Below are positions 43,478-53,126 of a DNA stretch of 64,000 bases, piece by piece; within the stretch, counting starts at the first letter, position 1; every line of letters begins with the position of its first letter. The stretch covers positions 1 to 64,000 of the forward strand of contig NZ_FLKH01000008.1 of the NCBI RefSeq assembly GCF_900086715.1. The letters run 5' to 3'. The translations under genes and the position numbers were made by a program. This DNA is from Gracilibacillus timonensis (GTDB lineage Bacteria; Bacillota; Bacilli; Bacillales; Amphibacillaceae). Under the pieces are notes generated by a model that saw nothing but the letters and a program-made list of their open reading frames with translations, had not been told where the DNA came from and did not search any database.

Positions 43478-43635
43478 CAGACGGCTGTTGGTACAGCTCC
43501 ACGGGAATTTCACCCCTGCAAGTATTTCTTCCAGCCCTACTCATAGCTTGCGACGCTCCAAACGCTCGAACCATGACGGTAGGGGAGTATCATTATCCTG
43601 CTAATGAGTCATCGCCAGTAATCCACCACGATTAC
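43478..43635 (-). ncRNA. Structured RNA or leader upstream of the recombinase genes
   Basis: Several perfect pairings lie in series on the minus strand: gtaatc/gattac (43618-43635), ccctac/gtaggg (43584-43579 with 43540-43535), ggctg/cagcc (43536-43532 with 43487-43483) and a gggg-tgaaatt-ccc hairpin inside the last. An attttttatttt tract then leads to the RBS of the 48-residue gene. The gggtgaaattcccg piece resembles part of an FMN aptamer, but the remaining FMN core is absent. It is richer in GC than its surroundings. Confidence 0.45.
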
Positions 43636-43661
43636 ATTAGATTCTTTGTTTATCGCTCGTT

Positions 43662-43772
43662 TCAGCAGAAAGTCATGGCGCAAGAATCAAGTAGCTCTTC
43701 ATCAGCAGAACGTATCTGATTTTCCAATTTATAATGCATGAGATTAATCATGCTTTCTTTATCAAAGAACGT
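43662..43772 (-). other. Short open frame with FDKES motif, copy A
   Basis: Minus-strand codons read FFDKESMINLMHYKLENQIR and then SADEELLDSCAMTFC before a stop. Only the internal ATG at 43751 could start it, and no RBS is clear. A related piece (FDKESFEK) lies at 44831-44944, on the other side of the nuclease gene. Both may be remains of a small conjugative-element gene. Confidence 0.35.
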
Positions 43773-44090
43773 TAAAAATCATTCTCCCACTTTAAGTGAC
43801 TGCTAAAAGAAAAAGGAAAGTTCCATATGCCACACATCTATTTTTTAAAATAAGAAATGCTGACTTTCCTTTCTCTCCTTCCTTTGCTATTACTACAAAT
43901 AGAAAGAACCATTTTGCCAAAAACGAGTAAAAACCAAAAAAAGAAATCATGAATTGAACTTGCATGTGTTTGGTAAATGTTCTACATTTGTTAAGCTGTT
44001 ACGATTAAGAATTTAATACTAATTGGCTATAACGTGTTTATGATATTATGTATTTAAAGGAAAGAATAAGTAGGATTGGAGGAATAAAAC

Positions 44091-44741
44091 TTGAACATTC
44101 ATGAATACATTAAATTTCTTCGCAGAGCAATCAATAATGTGGAAGAAGTGTATTTTGGAAACCAAAATTGGATTGATTCTATGTTAAATGTTCATAATAT
44201 TAAATCTCAGGATAAAAAGCGTGAAAAGCTAATGCCATATTTGAGTATGCATAATGAGCGAGTTTTCTGTTATGAGCTTTATCATCAATTGCGTAAAATT
44301 ATGGAAGAAAATAGGTTGAATGAAAAAGTGATTTTACAAGCTGAACTTCGCAAGGCTCAAGTAAGTGATGAAATCACACAATTATTTGGAGTAAATAGTA
44401 CAGACGGAGTATATTACCCTGACTTTTTAATACATGAACCGGGTACATATGAAAATCAAGACTTAATTATTGAAGTCAAAGCTAACCCTAAACTTTCTAC
44501 AACAGATATGCTAAATGATATTAAGAAAATTGATCAATTCATTAATAGATACAACTACAAAAAAGGAATCTTTTTAGCAATAAATGTGAATAAAGAAAGG
44601 TATAATCAACTAATGACAAATGATCATCTTCTAAATAGTTTAGAAGAACAAATTAATTCTAAAAATGAAATCTTACTTATGTTTAGAGAGTCAGCAAAGG
44701 AGCCCACGATCTCAATAAACCTAGCAAACTTGTTACAATGA
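44091..44741 (+). CDS. Predicted PD-(D/E)XK-type nuclease
   Basis: A 216-residue soluble protein. ERVFCYELYHQLR (near residue 52) supplies the first Glu, YYPDFLIHEPG (near 108) the Asp, and LIIEVKANPK (near 125) the ExK of a PD-(D/E)XK core, in the right order for a restriction-like nuclease. The start at 44091 is TTG or the near-by in-frame codon behind ggagga. It is alone on the plus strand between recombinase and HTH genes, which suggests a cargo gene, perhaps for defence. I do not know its target. The 43773-44090 stretch upstream holds a long-loop hairpin (ggaaagt/actttcc, about 43812-43872). Confidence 0.65.
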   Translation: MNIHEYIKFLRRAINNVEEVYFGNQNWIDSMLNVHNIKSQDKKREKLMPYLSMHNERVFCYELYHQLRKIMEENRLNEKVILQAELRKAQVSDEITQLFGVNSTDGVYYPDFLIHEPGTYENQDLIIEVKANPKLSTTDMLNDIKKIDQFINRYNYKKGIFLAINVNKERYNQLMTNDHLLNSLEEQINSKNEILLMFRESAKEPTISINLANLLQ

Positions 44742-44778
44742 AAAAGCTAAATATTAACTTATAATCATCATGGCCTGC

Positions 44779-44828
44779 AAAACTATCACCACTTCCTTTA
44801 ATCACCTTTACAAAGTGGTGATAGTTTT
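44779..44828. terminator. Bidirectional terminator after the nuclease gene
   Basis: aaaactatcaccactt (44779-44794) is perfectly complementary to aagtggtgatagtttt (44813-44828), with an 18-base loop. Confidence 0.85.
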
Positions 44829-44830
44829 AG

Positions 44831-44944
44831 CTAATAATAATCATTTGTCTTGTAATCCTCCAAATTGTCTCTTTTCTTATTTAAAACATTTCTGATTTGT
44901 TCCTGATACAACATTGAATTTTCTCAAAGCTTTCTTTATCAAAT
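44831..44944 (-). other. Short open frame with FDKES motif, copy B
   Basis: Minus-strand FDKESFEK passes by a frameshift into a 27-residue frame (MLYQEQIRNVLNKKRDNLED...) at 44831-44914. It has the same opening as copy A at 43662 and lies just downstream of the Tn916-type HTH gene. It is likely a decayed small gene of an integrative element. Confidence 0.35.
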
Positions 44945-44989
44945 ATCAACTAGGAAGAACGAGGATTAAAATGCTTAAGAATAAAAACC

Positions 44990-45205
44990 CTAAGTCAATT
45001 CAAATCTTAATATAGCTGTAATTAATTTTGTTTCTAAGCGTCTACGTGTATAATCATCTACTACCATTTGAGAAGCACCAAAATCATCTTGTACTAACCG
45101 TAACGATAGTTTATTTATATAAGGTTCATAATGTTTAAGCACTGCGTTTATAGCTTCTACCTCACCCTTTGTGGCTTTTAAATAAGGTTTGATTAAAAAT
45201 ACCAT
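44990..45205 (-). CDS. Tn916 Orf8-like helix-turn-helix protein
   Basis: A 71-residue protein typical of Tn916-family and related integrative conjugative elements: LIKPYLKATKGEVEAINAVL, then HYEPYINKLS and a closing RRRLETKLITAILRFEL. These small HTH-type proteins stand near the integration module and are linked to control of transfer. The N-terminal Orf7-like sigma factor that usually precedes it is not present here. It marks this region as derived from a conjugative element. Confidence 0.7.
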   Translation of the reverse strand: MVFLIKPYLKATKGEVEAINAVLKHYEPYINKLSLRLVQDDFGASQMVVDDYTRRRLETKLITAILRFELT

Positions 45206-45225
45206 GTAAACTCGTGTTTTACGTT

Positions 45226-45271
45226 AAATAAAAGAATCCATTTTGGAAAAAGATTAATCAAAATGGATTCT
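45226..45271 (-). terminator. Terminator of the mer operon
   Basis: agaatccattttg (45233-45245) and caaaatggattct (45259-45271) form a perfect 13-bp stem, followed on the minus strand by tttatttaac. Confidence 0.8.
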
Positions 45272-45345
45272 ATAGTTCGAGTAAAGCATAAAATAGTGAA
45301 GTTATACTTATTCAATTAATTGAAGCTATTATCAATAAGGAGTTT

Positions 45346-46986
45346 TTACCCGGCACAGCATGATAATTTTGATACATCTTTATCAAATGTAAGAGCAGCT
45401 AATTTTAAACCCTCTGCCATTGTTAAATACGGTGCAAGACTTTCTTTTAAATCCTCTACGGTTAATCCAAACTTAACGACTAATGTAGCTGCATAAATCA
45501 CATCTCCTGCATTTTCAGATACAATATGAACTCCAAGCACTTTCAATGTTTTTGAATCAGCAACAAGCTTAAAAACCCCTGTTGTTTCATGATTTACTAA
45601 CGCTCTTGGAATGGTGTCTAAAGGCAACACAGATGTTTTGACTTCATATCCCTTTTCTTTTGCTTGTTTTTCTGTTAAACCAACTGTTGCAATTGCCGGA
45701 TTTATAAACGTTATGCCAGGAACAACAGACAAATTTAATTTTTTATTTAACCCACGAATCGCATTGTCAGCAACAATTCCACCTTCATAGGCTGCTACAT
45801 AAACAAATTGAGGTCCCAATGTTACATCTCCTGCTGCATAAACCTTCTCATTACTTGTCCTAGCATAATCATTTATCACGATTTCTTTTCGTTTTCCAAC
45901 TTCAATACCTGCTGCACTTAAATTTAAAGAATCCGTATTTGGTTTTCTCCCTGTTGCCACAAGTAACTGCTCTGATTCCACAACTTTTTTCTTACCATTT
46001 ACCGTTACGTAAATCTTTTTGTTTCCTCCAACTTGTTCTACCCACTCAAAGGTTGCCCCTTTCACAAGATTTATACCCTGTTCAACTAAAGCCTTTTCTA
46101 CAGCTTCTGAAATCTCTGGGTCATATTCTTTTAAAAGACGTTCACTTCTTTGCATAAGCGTTACTTCTGAACCTAAATTATGAAATAGTTGCCCAAGCTC
46201 CATTCCGATATATCCTGAACCAATAACCGTTAAGCGTTCAGGCACCTTTTTTAATTCAAGTAGTGTTGTACTTGTTAGATAATCCACTTCTTTAAGTCCT
46301 GAAATTTCCGGTAAAGAAGGAGAAGCACCTGTTGCAATTAAAAAGTGCTTTGCAGAAAGTTTCTCTCCGTTGACTTCAATTGTATTTTTATCAATAAATT
46401 TAGCTTCACCCTTAATTAAATCAAAGCCATATTCATTAATTAAATCAATGTATTTTTGGTGCCTAAGCCTATTAACCAATTCATTTTTTTGCCTGATTAA
46501 AGGTGCTAATTCTACATCTCCCGCGGAAATTTGCAATCCTTTAAATGGATTCACCTTAGCCAAATGATTGATTTTCCCAGCTCTAAGAAGTGTCTTTGAT
46601 GGAACACAACCTGTATTCACGCATGTTCCTCCAATGGTTTCACGTTCAATCATGACTACTTTCGCCCCATATTCAATTGCTTTAATCGCAGCCGAAAAAG
46701 CTGCACCACCAGAACCAATGATAAGTAAGTCATAATCCCCTTCATTACCTAGCACCATATTTTCTTGTGATGGTACTTCTTCTATTTCTCCAGGTTGATA
46801 TTTTGCTTCTTTAATCGCCTTGTTTGCAGTTTTAACTCCAATATTCTCAGGTAACTCAAATACTGCTTCACCACGACGAAAACTAGCTTCAACATTATTA
46901 GCTCCTATATTTTGAAGTGCTAATGCTACATGCTCTTCACAACCTGTACAAGTCATTCCGTGAATGTTTATCTTAAATTTATTCAT
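45346..46986 (-). CDS. merA: Mercuric reductase MerA with HMA domain
   Basis: A 546-residue flavoprotein that reduces Hg(II) to volatile Hg(0) with NADPH in the cytoplasm. It has an N-terminal heavy-metal domain ([10 protein letters not shown], residues 10-19), FAD binding ([14 protein letters not shown]), the redox pair [16 protein letters not shown] binding ([14 protein letters not shown]) and the C-terminal cysteine pair LSCCAG. All catalytic cysteines are present and the length is normal. It follows merR by 38 bp. No merT/merP-type transporter or merB is near. Confidence 0.95.
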   Translation of the reverse strand: MNKFKINIHGMTCTGCEEHVALALQNIGANNVEASFRRGEAVFELPENIGVKTANKAIKEAKYQPGEIEEVPSQENMVLGNEGDYDLLIIGSGGAAFSAAIKAIEYGAKVVMIERETIGGTCVNTGCVPSKTLLRAGKINHLAKVNPFKGLQISAGDVELAPLIRQKNELVNRLRHQKYIDLINEYGFDLIKGEAKFIDKNTIEVNGEKLSAKHFLIATGASPSLPEISGLKEVDYLTSTTLLELKKVPERLTVIGSGYIGMELGQLFHNLGSEVTLMQRSERLLKEYDPEISEAVEKALVEQGINLVKGATFEWVEQVGGNKKIYVTVNGKKKVVESEQLLVATGRKPNTDSLNLSAAGIEVGKRKEIVINDYARTSNEKVYAAGDVTLGPQFVYVAAYEGGIVADNAIRGLNKKLNLSVVPGITFINPAIATVGLTEKQAKEKGYEVKTSVLPLDTIPRALVNHETTGVFKLVADSKTLKVLGVHIVSENAGDVIYAATLVVKFGLTVEDLKESLAPYLTMAEGLKLAALTFDKDVSKLSCCAG

Positions 46987-47024
46987 TTACTCATCATCCT
47001 GTTCTATATTTTTTCTTATTCCTT

Positions 47025-47435
47025 TTATTGTTCCCCAATCAGTGTTTCAATTATTGGACATTCATGTAGTTGTTTTTCATCTGGGCACCGTTGTTTTAAA
47101 TCTTTTAGCATGACTTCAATTCGCTTTAAATCTTCTATTTTTTTTTGTACTTCCTTTTCTTTTTTGGAAACAAATTCAAACATATTTTCACAGCGAACTT
47201 CATCTTTATCTACAATCCCAAGTAATTTATAAATTTCATTTAAAGAGAAACCAAGCTCTTGAATATGTTTAATAAAACCTACTCGCCTAACATCATTATC
47301 TGAGTATACCCGATAACCAGCATTTGTTCGAGAAGGTTCCTTTAATAATGATTTTTGTTCGTAATATCTAATTGTCTCTTTATTCACTCCACATTTTTCT
47401 GCAAATGCACTAATACGATAACTCACATATTTCAC
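47025..47435 (-). CDS. merR: Mercury-responsive MerR regulator
   Basis: A 136-residue MerR protein. The winged-helix N-terminus reads AFAEKCGVNKETIRYYEQKSLL, followed by the dimer helix and three Cys (VRCENMF, LKQRCPDEKQLHECPI) that match the Hg-binding set of Gram-positive MerR. It bends the promoter DNA to allow transcription when Hg(II) is bound. It is the first gene of the operon and so controls itself and merA. The RBS is aggaggtg. Confidence 0.93.
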   Translation of the reverse strand: MKYVSYRISAFAEKCGVNKETIRYYEQKSLLKEPSRTNAGYRVYSDNDVRRVGFIKHIQELGFSLNEIYKLLGIVDKDEVRCENMFEFVSKKEKEVQKKIEDLKRIEVMLKDLKQRCPDEKQLHECPIIETLIGEQ

Positions 47436-47447
47436 CTCCTATAAAAA

Positions 47448-47478
47448 TAATAAACCGTGTATCTAGATACACAGTCAA
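47448..47478 (-). promoter_or_regulatory. mer promoter with MerR operator
   Basis: On the minus strand TTGACT (47478-47473) is followed by the 16-bp perfect palindrome GTGTATCTAGATACAC (47457-47472) and a -10 (TTATTA or TATTAT, 47453-47447). The 19-20 bp spacer with a dyad inside is the hallmark of MerR promoters. From 47479 to 47787 I see no gene. Confidence 0.88.
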
Positions 47479-47787
47479 GTATATTATTAAATTTTTTTTA
47501 AAGTATCCTACCAATTAGTTTAAGTACATTTATAAAAATAATATATGTAATTTTTGATAAATTCAGTATACAATTAACTGTTTGATTAAGTAAGTCCTTT
47601 ATAAGGAACATCCGTTTAAATCAAAATCCAAATGGGGAAAATTACTCAAATATTTTATAAATATCACGTCTTTTTTACAATGGAGCGAGTAAAAAGTTGG
47701 GCATAAATTGAACATCAGACTTGATAGATATCATGTAACATGGAAAAAAGTAAAATACCCCTTTTTCATCGATTAATGAATTTTAAA

Positions 47788-47818
47788 ATTGCCAGTATGA
47801 ACTAATCACACTGGCAGC
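47788..47818 (-). terminator. Terminator of the multicopper oxidase gene
   Basis: tgccagtatg (47790-47799) pairs with the complementary cacactggca (47807-47816), followed on the minus strand by attttaaaatt. Confidence 0.6.
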
Positions 47819-47865
47819 TTAATAATTCTTTTTTACATGTCTAACGCTATATTATGGACCATACT

Positions 47866-49392
47866 CTATTCTACCTTCACCTGTCCCATCATGCCGTTGT
47901 CTTCATGTTCAAGAATATGACAATGGAACATATACACGCCTTTTTGCTTGAATTGTATAGCTATTTTAACTGTTTCATCTGGTTCAATAGAAATACTGTC
48001 TTTCCATCCCCGCTCATTTTCTGGTGGTTCTTCTCCATTTCGAGAAAGTATTTTAAATTGAGCTCCGTGAATGTGAAATGGATGAATCATTCCGCCCATC
48101 ATGTCAGGTTTATTGTAAATTTCCCACACTTCAGTGACCCCTTGATCTTGTGTGAAATCAATTCTTTCCGGATCAAATTTCTTTCCATTTATCGTTACCA
48201 TATCCATCATTCCAAAGAGTTCCACGTTTTTTGTTACTGGTAAGTTCATCTCTTCTTCTGTAATTGAAATATCATTCATCTCTTCTGGAATACTGCTATC
48301 CTCTCCACTTTGACCAGAAACTTCAAATGGTAAAAGGATCGAACCATCCTCCTCATTTATTAACGCCAACCCATCTTCAGAGTTAAGCTGCGAAAAATCA
48401 ATAATTATTTCCGCCCGTTCTGATGGGGTCAGTGTAATTTCATCTAGTGTCACTGGTTTATTCAGGAAACCTCCATCCGTTGCAACTTGCACAAAGGAAT
48501 CCCCTGTATTCAATTTAAAAGTGTAATTCCTCGCATTGGACCCATTTAAGAGACGAAGACGAACCTTTTCTTTCCCTACGGTCAACTTCGGATTTAACGT
48601 CCCGTTTACCAATGACGTATCACCGATTGTTCCATCATCATTCATAGCAGCACTGTAATTCAATTGTTTCTGATCATCAAATGTTTTATCTTGGAAAATC
48701 AAGGGAATATCATTCTTTCCATACTCATTTGGCAATCCAAGACTCTTAGAGTTGTCATCTTCTATATAAATCAATCCTGCAAGTCCATTGTAAACCTGTT
48801 CAGAGGTTTTCCCTTCTGGATGGGGATGGAACCATAACGTCGAGGCTTCTTGTGTCACTTCAAATTCGATCAGCTCTTCTTCTCCTGGCTTTAATGAATT
48901 ATGTGGCCCACCGTCTTCTTCACCTGATACTTCCAGCCCGTGCCAATGAAAAGTTGTCTCCTCATCTAACTCATTTATCGTTCTAATTTTCACCGTATCG
49001 CCTTCTTCAAATTGAAGCACTGGTCCTAAAAATGACCCATTGTATCCATATGTTTTCGTATTAGTACCATCGAATATTTCAGTCTCTCCTTCTTGTGCTC
49101 GAACAGTGTATACAACTTCTTCTTCATTATCGCTTTCAAGCAAAGGAGGTATTTTCAATTCATTTTCCCCTGTTGAACCATTTAAACTTACCACCTCATC
49201 ATGACTCATATGACCATTCTCAATTGCATCATCATCCATAGATGAATGATCCATTCCTTCTTCCATGGAATCAGACTCTTGTTCCATATCTGAGTTTTCT
49301 TCAGGTGGTGATTCAACATTCCCTGCACAAGCCGATAAGACAAGTATTGTCAATAAAAAAATTAAACTTATTAATAATGATTTTCTTTTCAT
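47866..49392 (-). CDS. Multicopper oxidase, lipoprotein
   Basis: A 508-residue exported copper oxidase. A lipobox (LSACAG, Cys at residue 22) anchors it outside the membrane, followed by an acidic, Met/His-rich linker (DHSSMDDD...HMSHDE). Three cupredoxin domains carry all four copper motifs: TFHWHGLE, LWFHPHPEG, HPFHIHGAQF and MFHCHILEHEDNGMMG. It probably oxidises Cu(I) or phenolic compounds and protects against copper, like CueO/CopA-type enzymes. It lies between the mer and cop genes in the same direction, with its own terminator. Confidence 0.92.
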   Translation of the reverse strand: MKRKSLLISLIFLLTILVLSACAGNVESPPEENSDMEQESDSMEEGMDHSSMDDDAIENGHMSHDEVVSLNGSTGENELKIPPLLESDNEEEVVYTVRAQEGETEIFDGTNTKTYGYNGSFLGPVLQFEEGDTVKIRTINELDEETTFHWHGLEVSGEEDGGPHNSLKPGEEELIEFEVTQEASTLWFHPHPEGKTSEQVYNGLAGLIYIEDDNSKSLGLPNEYGKNDIPLIFQDKTFDDQKQLNYSAAMNDDGTIGDTSLVNGTLNPKLTVGKEKVRLRLLNGSNARNYTFKLNTGDSFVQVATDGGFLNKPVTLDEITLTPSERAEIIIDFSQLNSEDGLALINEEDGSILLPFEVSGQSGEDSSIPEEMNDISITEEEMNLPVTKNVELFGMMDMVTINGKKFDPERIDFTQDQGVTEVWEIYNKPDMMGGMIHPFHIHGAQFKILSRNGEEPPENERGWKDSISIEPDETVKIAIQFKQKGVYMFHCHILEHEDNGMMGQVKVE

Positions 49393-50221
49393 ATACCATA
49401 ACTCCCATTAAGAAAATTTTACATATTAATCCATCTTTAAAGGCTAACATTCAATAACACTTGACTATTAGCCAATTTACTTGATTCAAGAATTATATTT
49501 GATTATTGTTTCATCACTTAAATTACGATTATAGATGTTAACTTTTCTCCTTTCATTAGATACTTGATACCAATTTATGTTAATGATTCATTATCCTTAT
49601 GACGTAACTATATTTTAAAACTATCGAGAATTTATCAAGAAAAAGTTAATGTTTGATGAATTACATAATTAAATATAATCATAAAATATCTAAATGGAGA
49701 ATCATTTACAGTTTTAAACCCTTCACCTTAATGATAAATCTTTAATCATATATGGGGACTACAAATATTATGCAAAACATAGATGTACATTTCTTTATCT
49801 ATTCCGGAAATCAACTAGAACGTTAAAAGTTATTAACAATCAACCTTTTTCCATAAAGGCGTTAATATACTTTGTGGATCAGAAGTGATTCGTCGATTGT
49901 ATTTTACTCATTTACATTATCCATTAAAACGAAATCAGCTATTGCAGCGGTCACCTTTACCCAAGTCAGCTTTTTCTCACATTACTTTAATCTTTCAACT
50001 AGAAAAAACTGATTTTCACCTAACGGAAAACCAGCTTTTTCATTTTTATATTTAGACACTAAATTCATAACCTTAATCTTAAACAACTTCTTTCAAATTT
50101 TACAATGAAACTTTTGAACCTTTACATCTAAAGTTTTTCTTTACAGATTGAGCTTTTTCCGAGTATAATAATAGCATTATACTATTAACACTTAACCTAT
50201 ATTTCATTTTCATACTAAATT
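49393..50221. other. Intergenic stretch, no gene recognised
   Basis: About 830 bp of very AT-rich DNA. I see no frame with an RBS. A terminator-like hairpin (aaaactgattttc with ggaaaaccagctttt) lies at 50003-50046 and could work in both directions. Confidence 0.4.
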
Positions 50222-52351
50222 TTAATCAATCTTCAACAATTGGGCATTAATTGCACAAATAATTGTACTTAATGACATGACAGCAGCACCAATAGCTGGT
50301 GTAATAACGATACCGACATTATATAATACACCTGCTGCTAGTGGGATGGCTATCACGTTGTAACCTGCTGCCCATCCTAAGTTTTGTATCATTTTTCTAT
50401 AACTAGCTTTCGATAACTTCAAAATATTTAAGATATCAACAGGATCACTATTTACTAAAACAACATCCGCTGTCTCAATTGCAACGTCTGTACCAGCACC
50501 AATCGCAATACCCAAATCAGCTTCAGCTAAGGCAGGCGCATCATTGATTCCGTCACCAATCATGGCAACCTTTTTGCCACCTTCCTTCAGTTTTTTCACA
50601 TTATCCGATTTATCATGTGGTAGAACCTCTGAAATAACTTTTGATAGTCCAAGTTTTTCACCTACATAATTTGCAACACGATTATTATCACCTGTCATCA
50701 TAACTGTTTCAATGCCACTATCTTTTAATTGCTTGATAACTTCATAAGAGGATTCACGAATGATATCCGCTAAAGCAATCATTCCTTGCAATACATTGTC
50801 TCTTAATACAAAAACAACTGTTTTCCCTTGTTGGGCTAGCTTTTCATACGTTTCTTCATCGAAATCTATATTATTCGCTTTCATCGCTCCAGGGCTAATG
50901 ACTGCGATTTCAGTTCCTTTCACATCAGCAGTTAATCCTTTACCAGTTAAATTTCTATAATTCGTTACCTCATATAGCTCTAAATTACGATTTTTTCCTT
51001 CCTTCACAATTCCTTTTGCAATTGGATGATCGGATTGGGTCTCAACTGAATAAGCTAACTTCACTAATTCATCTTTACTTACATTGTTACTTGGATGAAT
51101 ATCAGTAACCCCGAAGTTTCCCTCAGTAAGGGTGCCTGTCTTATCGAATACAACCCGATCTAGCTTTCGAGCATTTTCAAATGGGGTACGATTACGAATC
51201 AACAAACCATTCTTAGCAGCAATAGACGTTGATCTTGAAGTAACTAAAGGCATAGCCAGACCAAGTGCATGCGGGCAAGCTATAATCAGAACGGTAACCA
51301 TTCTTTCTAGCGCAAATTCAAAATCCCCTGTCGTACTCCAGTAAGCAATCGTGATGATTCCAGCAACCACCGCCACATAAAATAGCCATTTTGCTGCAAT
51401 ATTAGCAAACCCCTGTGCTTTTGATTTGGTATTTTCCGCCTCGCTTACTAATTGAATAACTTGAGATAAATACGTGTCATTTCCAATTTTATTTACCTTA
51501 ATTTTTAATACACCTTCACCATTAACGGCCCCACCTATTGCTTTCATTCCAGGTCCTTTTTCCACAGGAACGGATTCACCTGTTAACATAGATTCGTCGA
51601 CGGTAGATTCTCCTTCAAAAATTTCCCCATCAATGGGTATTTTTTCTCCTGATTTAACTAGAATCTCATCTCCAGGGTGTAATTCTTCAACAGACACTTC
51701 TACAATATTTCCGGACGCGTCAATTTTATGTGCCTCTTTTGGCATTAGTTTAATTAATTCTTCGAGTGCTTTTGAAGCACCCATTATGGACCTCATTTCT
51801 ACCCAGTGACCTAACAACATAATGACAATTAACGTAGCTACCTCAAAATAAAAGTCACTGCCATCAATCAAGAAGGCTGTTAAGGTGCTATAAATATAGG
51901 CTGTTACAATGGCAAGTGAAATTAACAACATCATCCCTGGTGTTTTTGTTTTTATTTCATCCCATGCACCAAGTAAAAACGGTTTTCCACCATAGAAAAA
52001 CACTATGGTAGAAAGTAAGAAAAGTACTATCGTGTTACCCGTAAAGTTTACTTCATAGTTGAATAACATTTGGATCATCGGTGACAGATAAGTAATCGGT
52101 ATCGCTAACACTAAAGATACCCAGAAACGCTTTTTAAAATCATCTATCATATGCTCATGATGACCGGCATGTCCTCCTCCATGTCCGTGTCCCGAATGGT
52201 CATGACCATTATGATTATGATGCTCACGGTGATCATGGCTATGGTGTTCATGATCATGATGCTCGTGGTTATGATGTTCGTGATTATGGTGCTTGTGCCC
52301 ATCGTGTTCACTATGGCTTTGGTTATTCTTCTTACTATCGTGATTTGCCAT
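50222..52351 (-). CDS. copB: CopB-type copper/silver P-type ATPase
   Basis: A 709-residue P1B-type ATPase that exports copper or silver. The N-terminus is a His-rich tail (about residues 14-70) in place of HMA domains, and the membrane motif is CPH (IIACPHALGLAMP), both marks of the CopB (P1B-3) group. Also present: TGES phosphatase loop (LTGESVPVEK), phosphorylation site DKTGTLTEG, MTGDN and GDGINDAPAL. RBS aggagg. It follows the two-component genes by 100 bp and is probably their main target. Confidence 0.95.
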   Translation of the reverse strand: MANHDSKKNNQSHSEHDGHKHHNHEHHNHEHHDHEHHSHDHREHHNHNGHDHSGHGHGGGHAGHHEHMIDDFKKRFWVSLVLAIPITYLSPMIQMLFNYEVNFTGNTIVLFLLSTIVFFYGGKPFLLGAWDEIKTKTPGMMLLISLAIVTAYIYSTLTAFLIDGSDFYFEVATLIVIMLLGHWVEMRSIMGASKALEELIKLMPKEAHKIDASGNIVEVSVEELHPGDEILVKSGEKIPIDGEIFEGESTVDESMLTGESVPVEKGPGMKAIGGAVNGEGVLKIKVNKIGNDTYLSQVIQLVSEAENTKSKAQGFANIAAKWLFYVAVVAGIITIAYWSTTGDFEFALERMVTVLIIACPHALGLAMPLVTSRSTSIAAKNGLLIRNRTPFENARKLDRVVFDKTGTLTEGNFGVTDIHPSNNVSKDELVKLAYSVETQSDHPIAKGIVKEGKNRNLELYEVTNYRNLTGKGLTADVKGTEIAVISPGAMKANNIDFDEETYEKLAQQGKTVVFVLRDNVLQGMIALADIIRESSYEVIKQLKDSGIETVMMTGDNNRVANYVGEKLGLSKVISEVLPHDKSDNVKKLKEGGKKVAMIGDGINDAPALAEADLGIAIGAGTDVAIETADVVLVNSDPVDILNILKLSKASYRKMIQNLGWAAGYNVIAIPLAAGVLYNVGIVITPAIGAAVMSLSTIICAINAQLLKID

Positions 52352-52451
52352 GCTATCAATCCTCCTAGTGAATAATTATGTTAAGATCATTTTCTATATA
52401 GTGTGCAATAGGTAATTTTCTTATTACTAAGACATCATACAAATTCCCCTG

Positions 52452-53126
52452 TCAAGGGTTATTAACCCACTTATATCCTACACCCCACACAGTTTTAAAA
52501 TAGTCATCTATTGGAAATCCTGTTTGACGGATTTTCTCTCTCATATTCCGCACGTGTGAATCAACTGTTCTTCCCCCTGTTTCAGAATCAAACCCCCAAA
52601 TCAAATCAATCAAATGTTCCCTAGCAAATACTTGATTCGGATTCTTCATAAAGTGTCCAATCATAATAAATTCTTTAGGCGTTACCTTGATTGGGTTAGT
52701 TTTATAGGATAATTCAAACTGATCCCTATTCCAAATTAAACCATTCACCTCAATATAACTCTTTGGTTCTCTTCTACGTAATATAGCTGACATCCTAGCC
52801 AATAATTCTTCTTCGTTAAATGGCTTTGTGATATAATCGTCTGCACCTAACCGCAATCCTTTTACAATATCCTCATGTTGGTCATGGGCAGTTAACATTA
52901 TAATTGGTACATCAGAAATGCCTCTAATTTCTTGGCATAATTCCCATCCATCCATCTCAGGCATCATAATATCTAGTAAAACAATGTCAAATGTTTCTTG
53001 ATTTATATAGGACAATGCTTCAGTAGCACCTAATGCTTCTTTACAAACATATTTATGAGGTTGTAAATACAACGCAATTAAATCTAACATTCGCTTCTCA
53101 TCATCAACGATAAGAACTTTATTCAT
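52452..53126 (-). CDS. OmpR-family response regulator (metal island)
   Basis: A 224-residue regulator. The receiver domain has IVDDEKRM, VLLDIMMPEMDG and DYITKPF; the winged helix has KVTPKEFIMIGHFM and TVDSHVRNMREKI. Its ATG lies inside the 3' end of the kinase gene (8-bp overlap). By position it should control copB and neighbours in response to copper or silver. It is not closely similar to the regulator at 14.5 kb. Confidence 0.92.
   Translation of the reverse strand: MNKVLIVDDEKRMLDLIALYLQPHKYVCKEALGATEALSYINQETFDIVLLDIMMPEMDGWELCQEIRGISDVPIIMLTAHDQHEDIVKGLRLGADDYITKPFNEEELLARMSAILRRREPKSYIEVNGLIWNRDQFELSYKTNPIKVTPKEFIMIGHFMKNPNQVFAREHLIDLIWGFDSETGGRTVDSHVRNMREKIRQTGFPIDDYFKTVWGVGYKWVNNP

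Noticed and set aside
43478-43540. FMN riboswitch (gggtgaaattcccg resembles part of the RFN element)
   Set aside because: The other conserved FMN parts are absent and no riboflavin gene follows.
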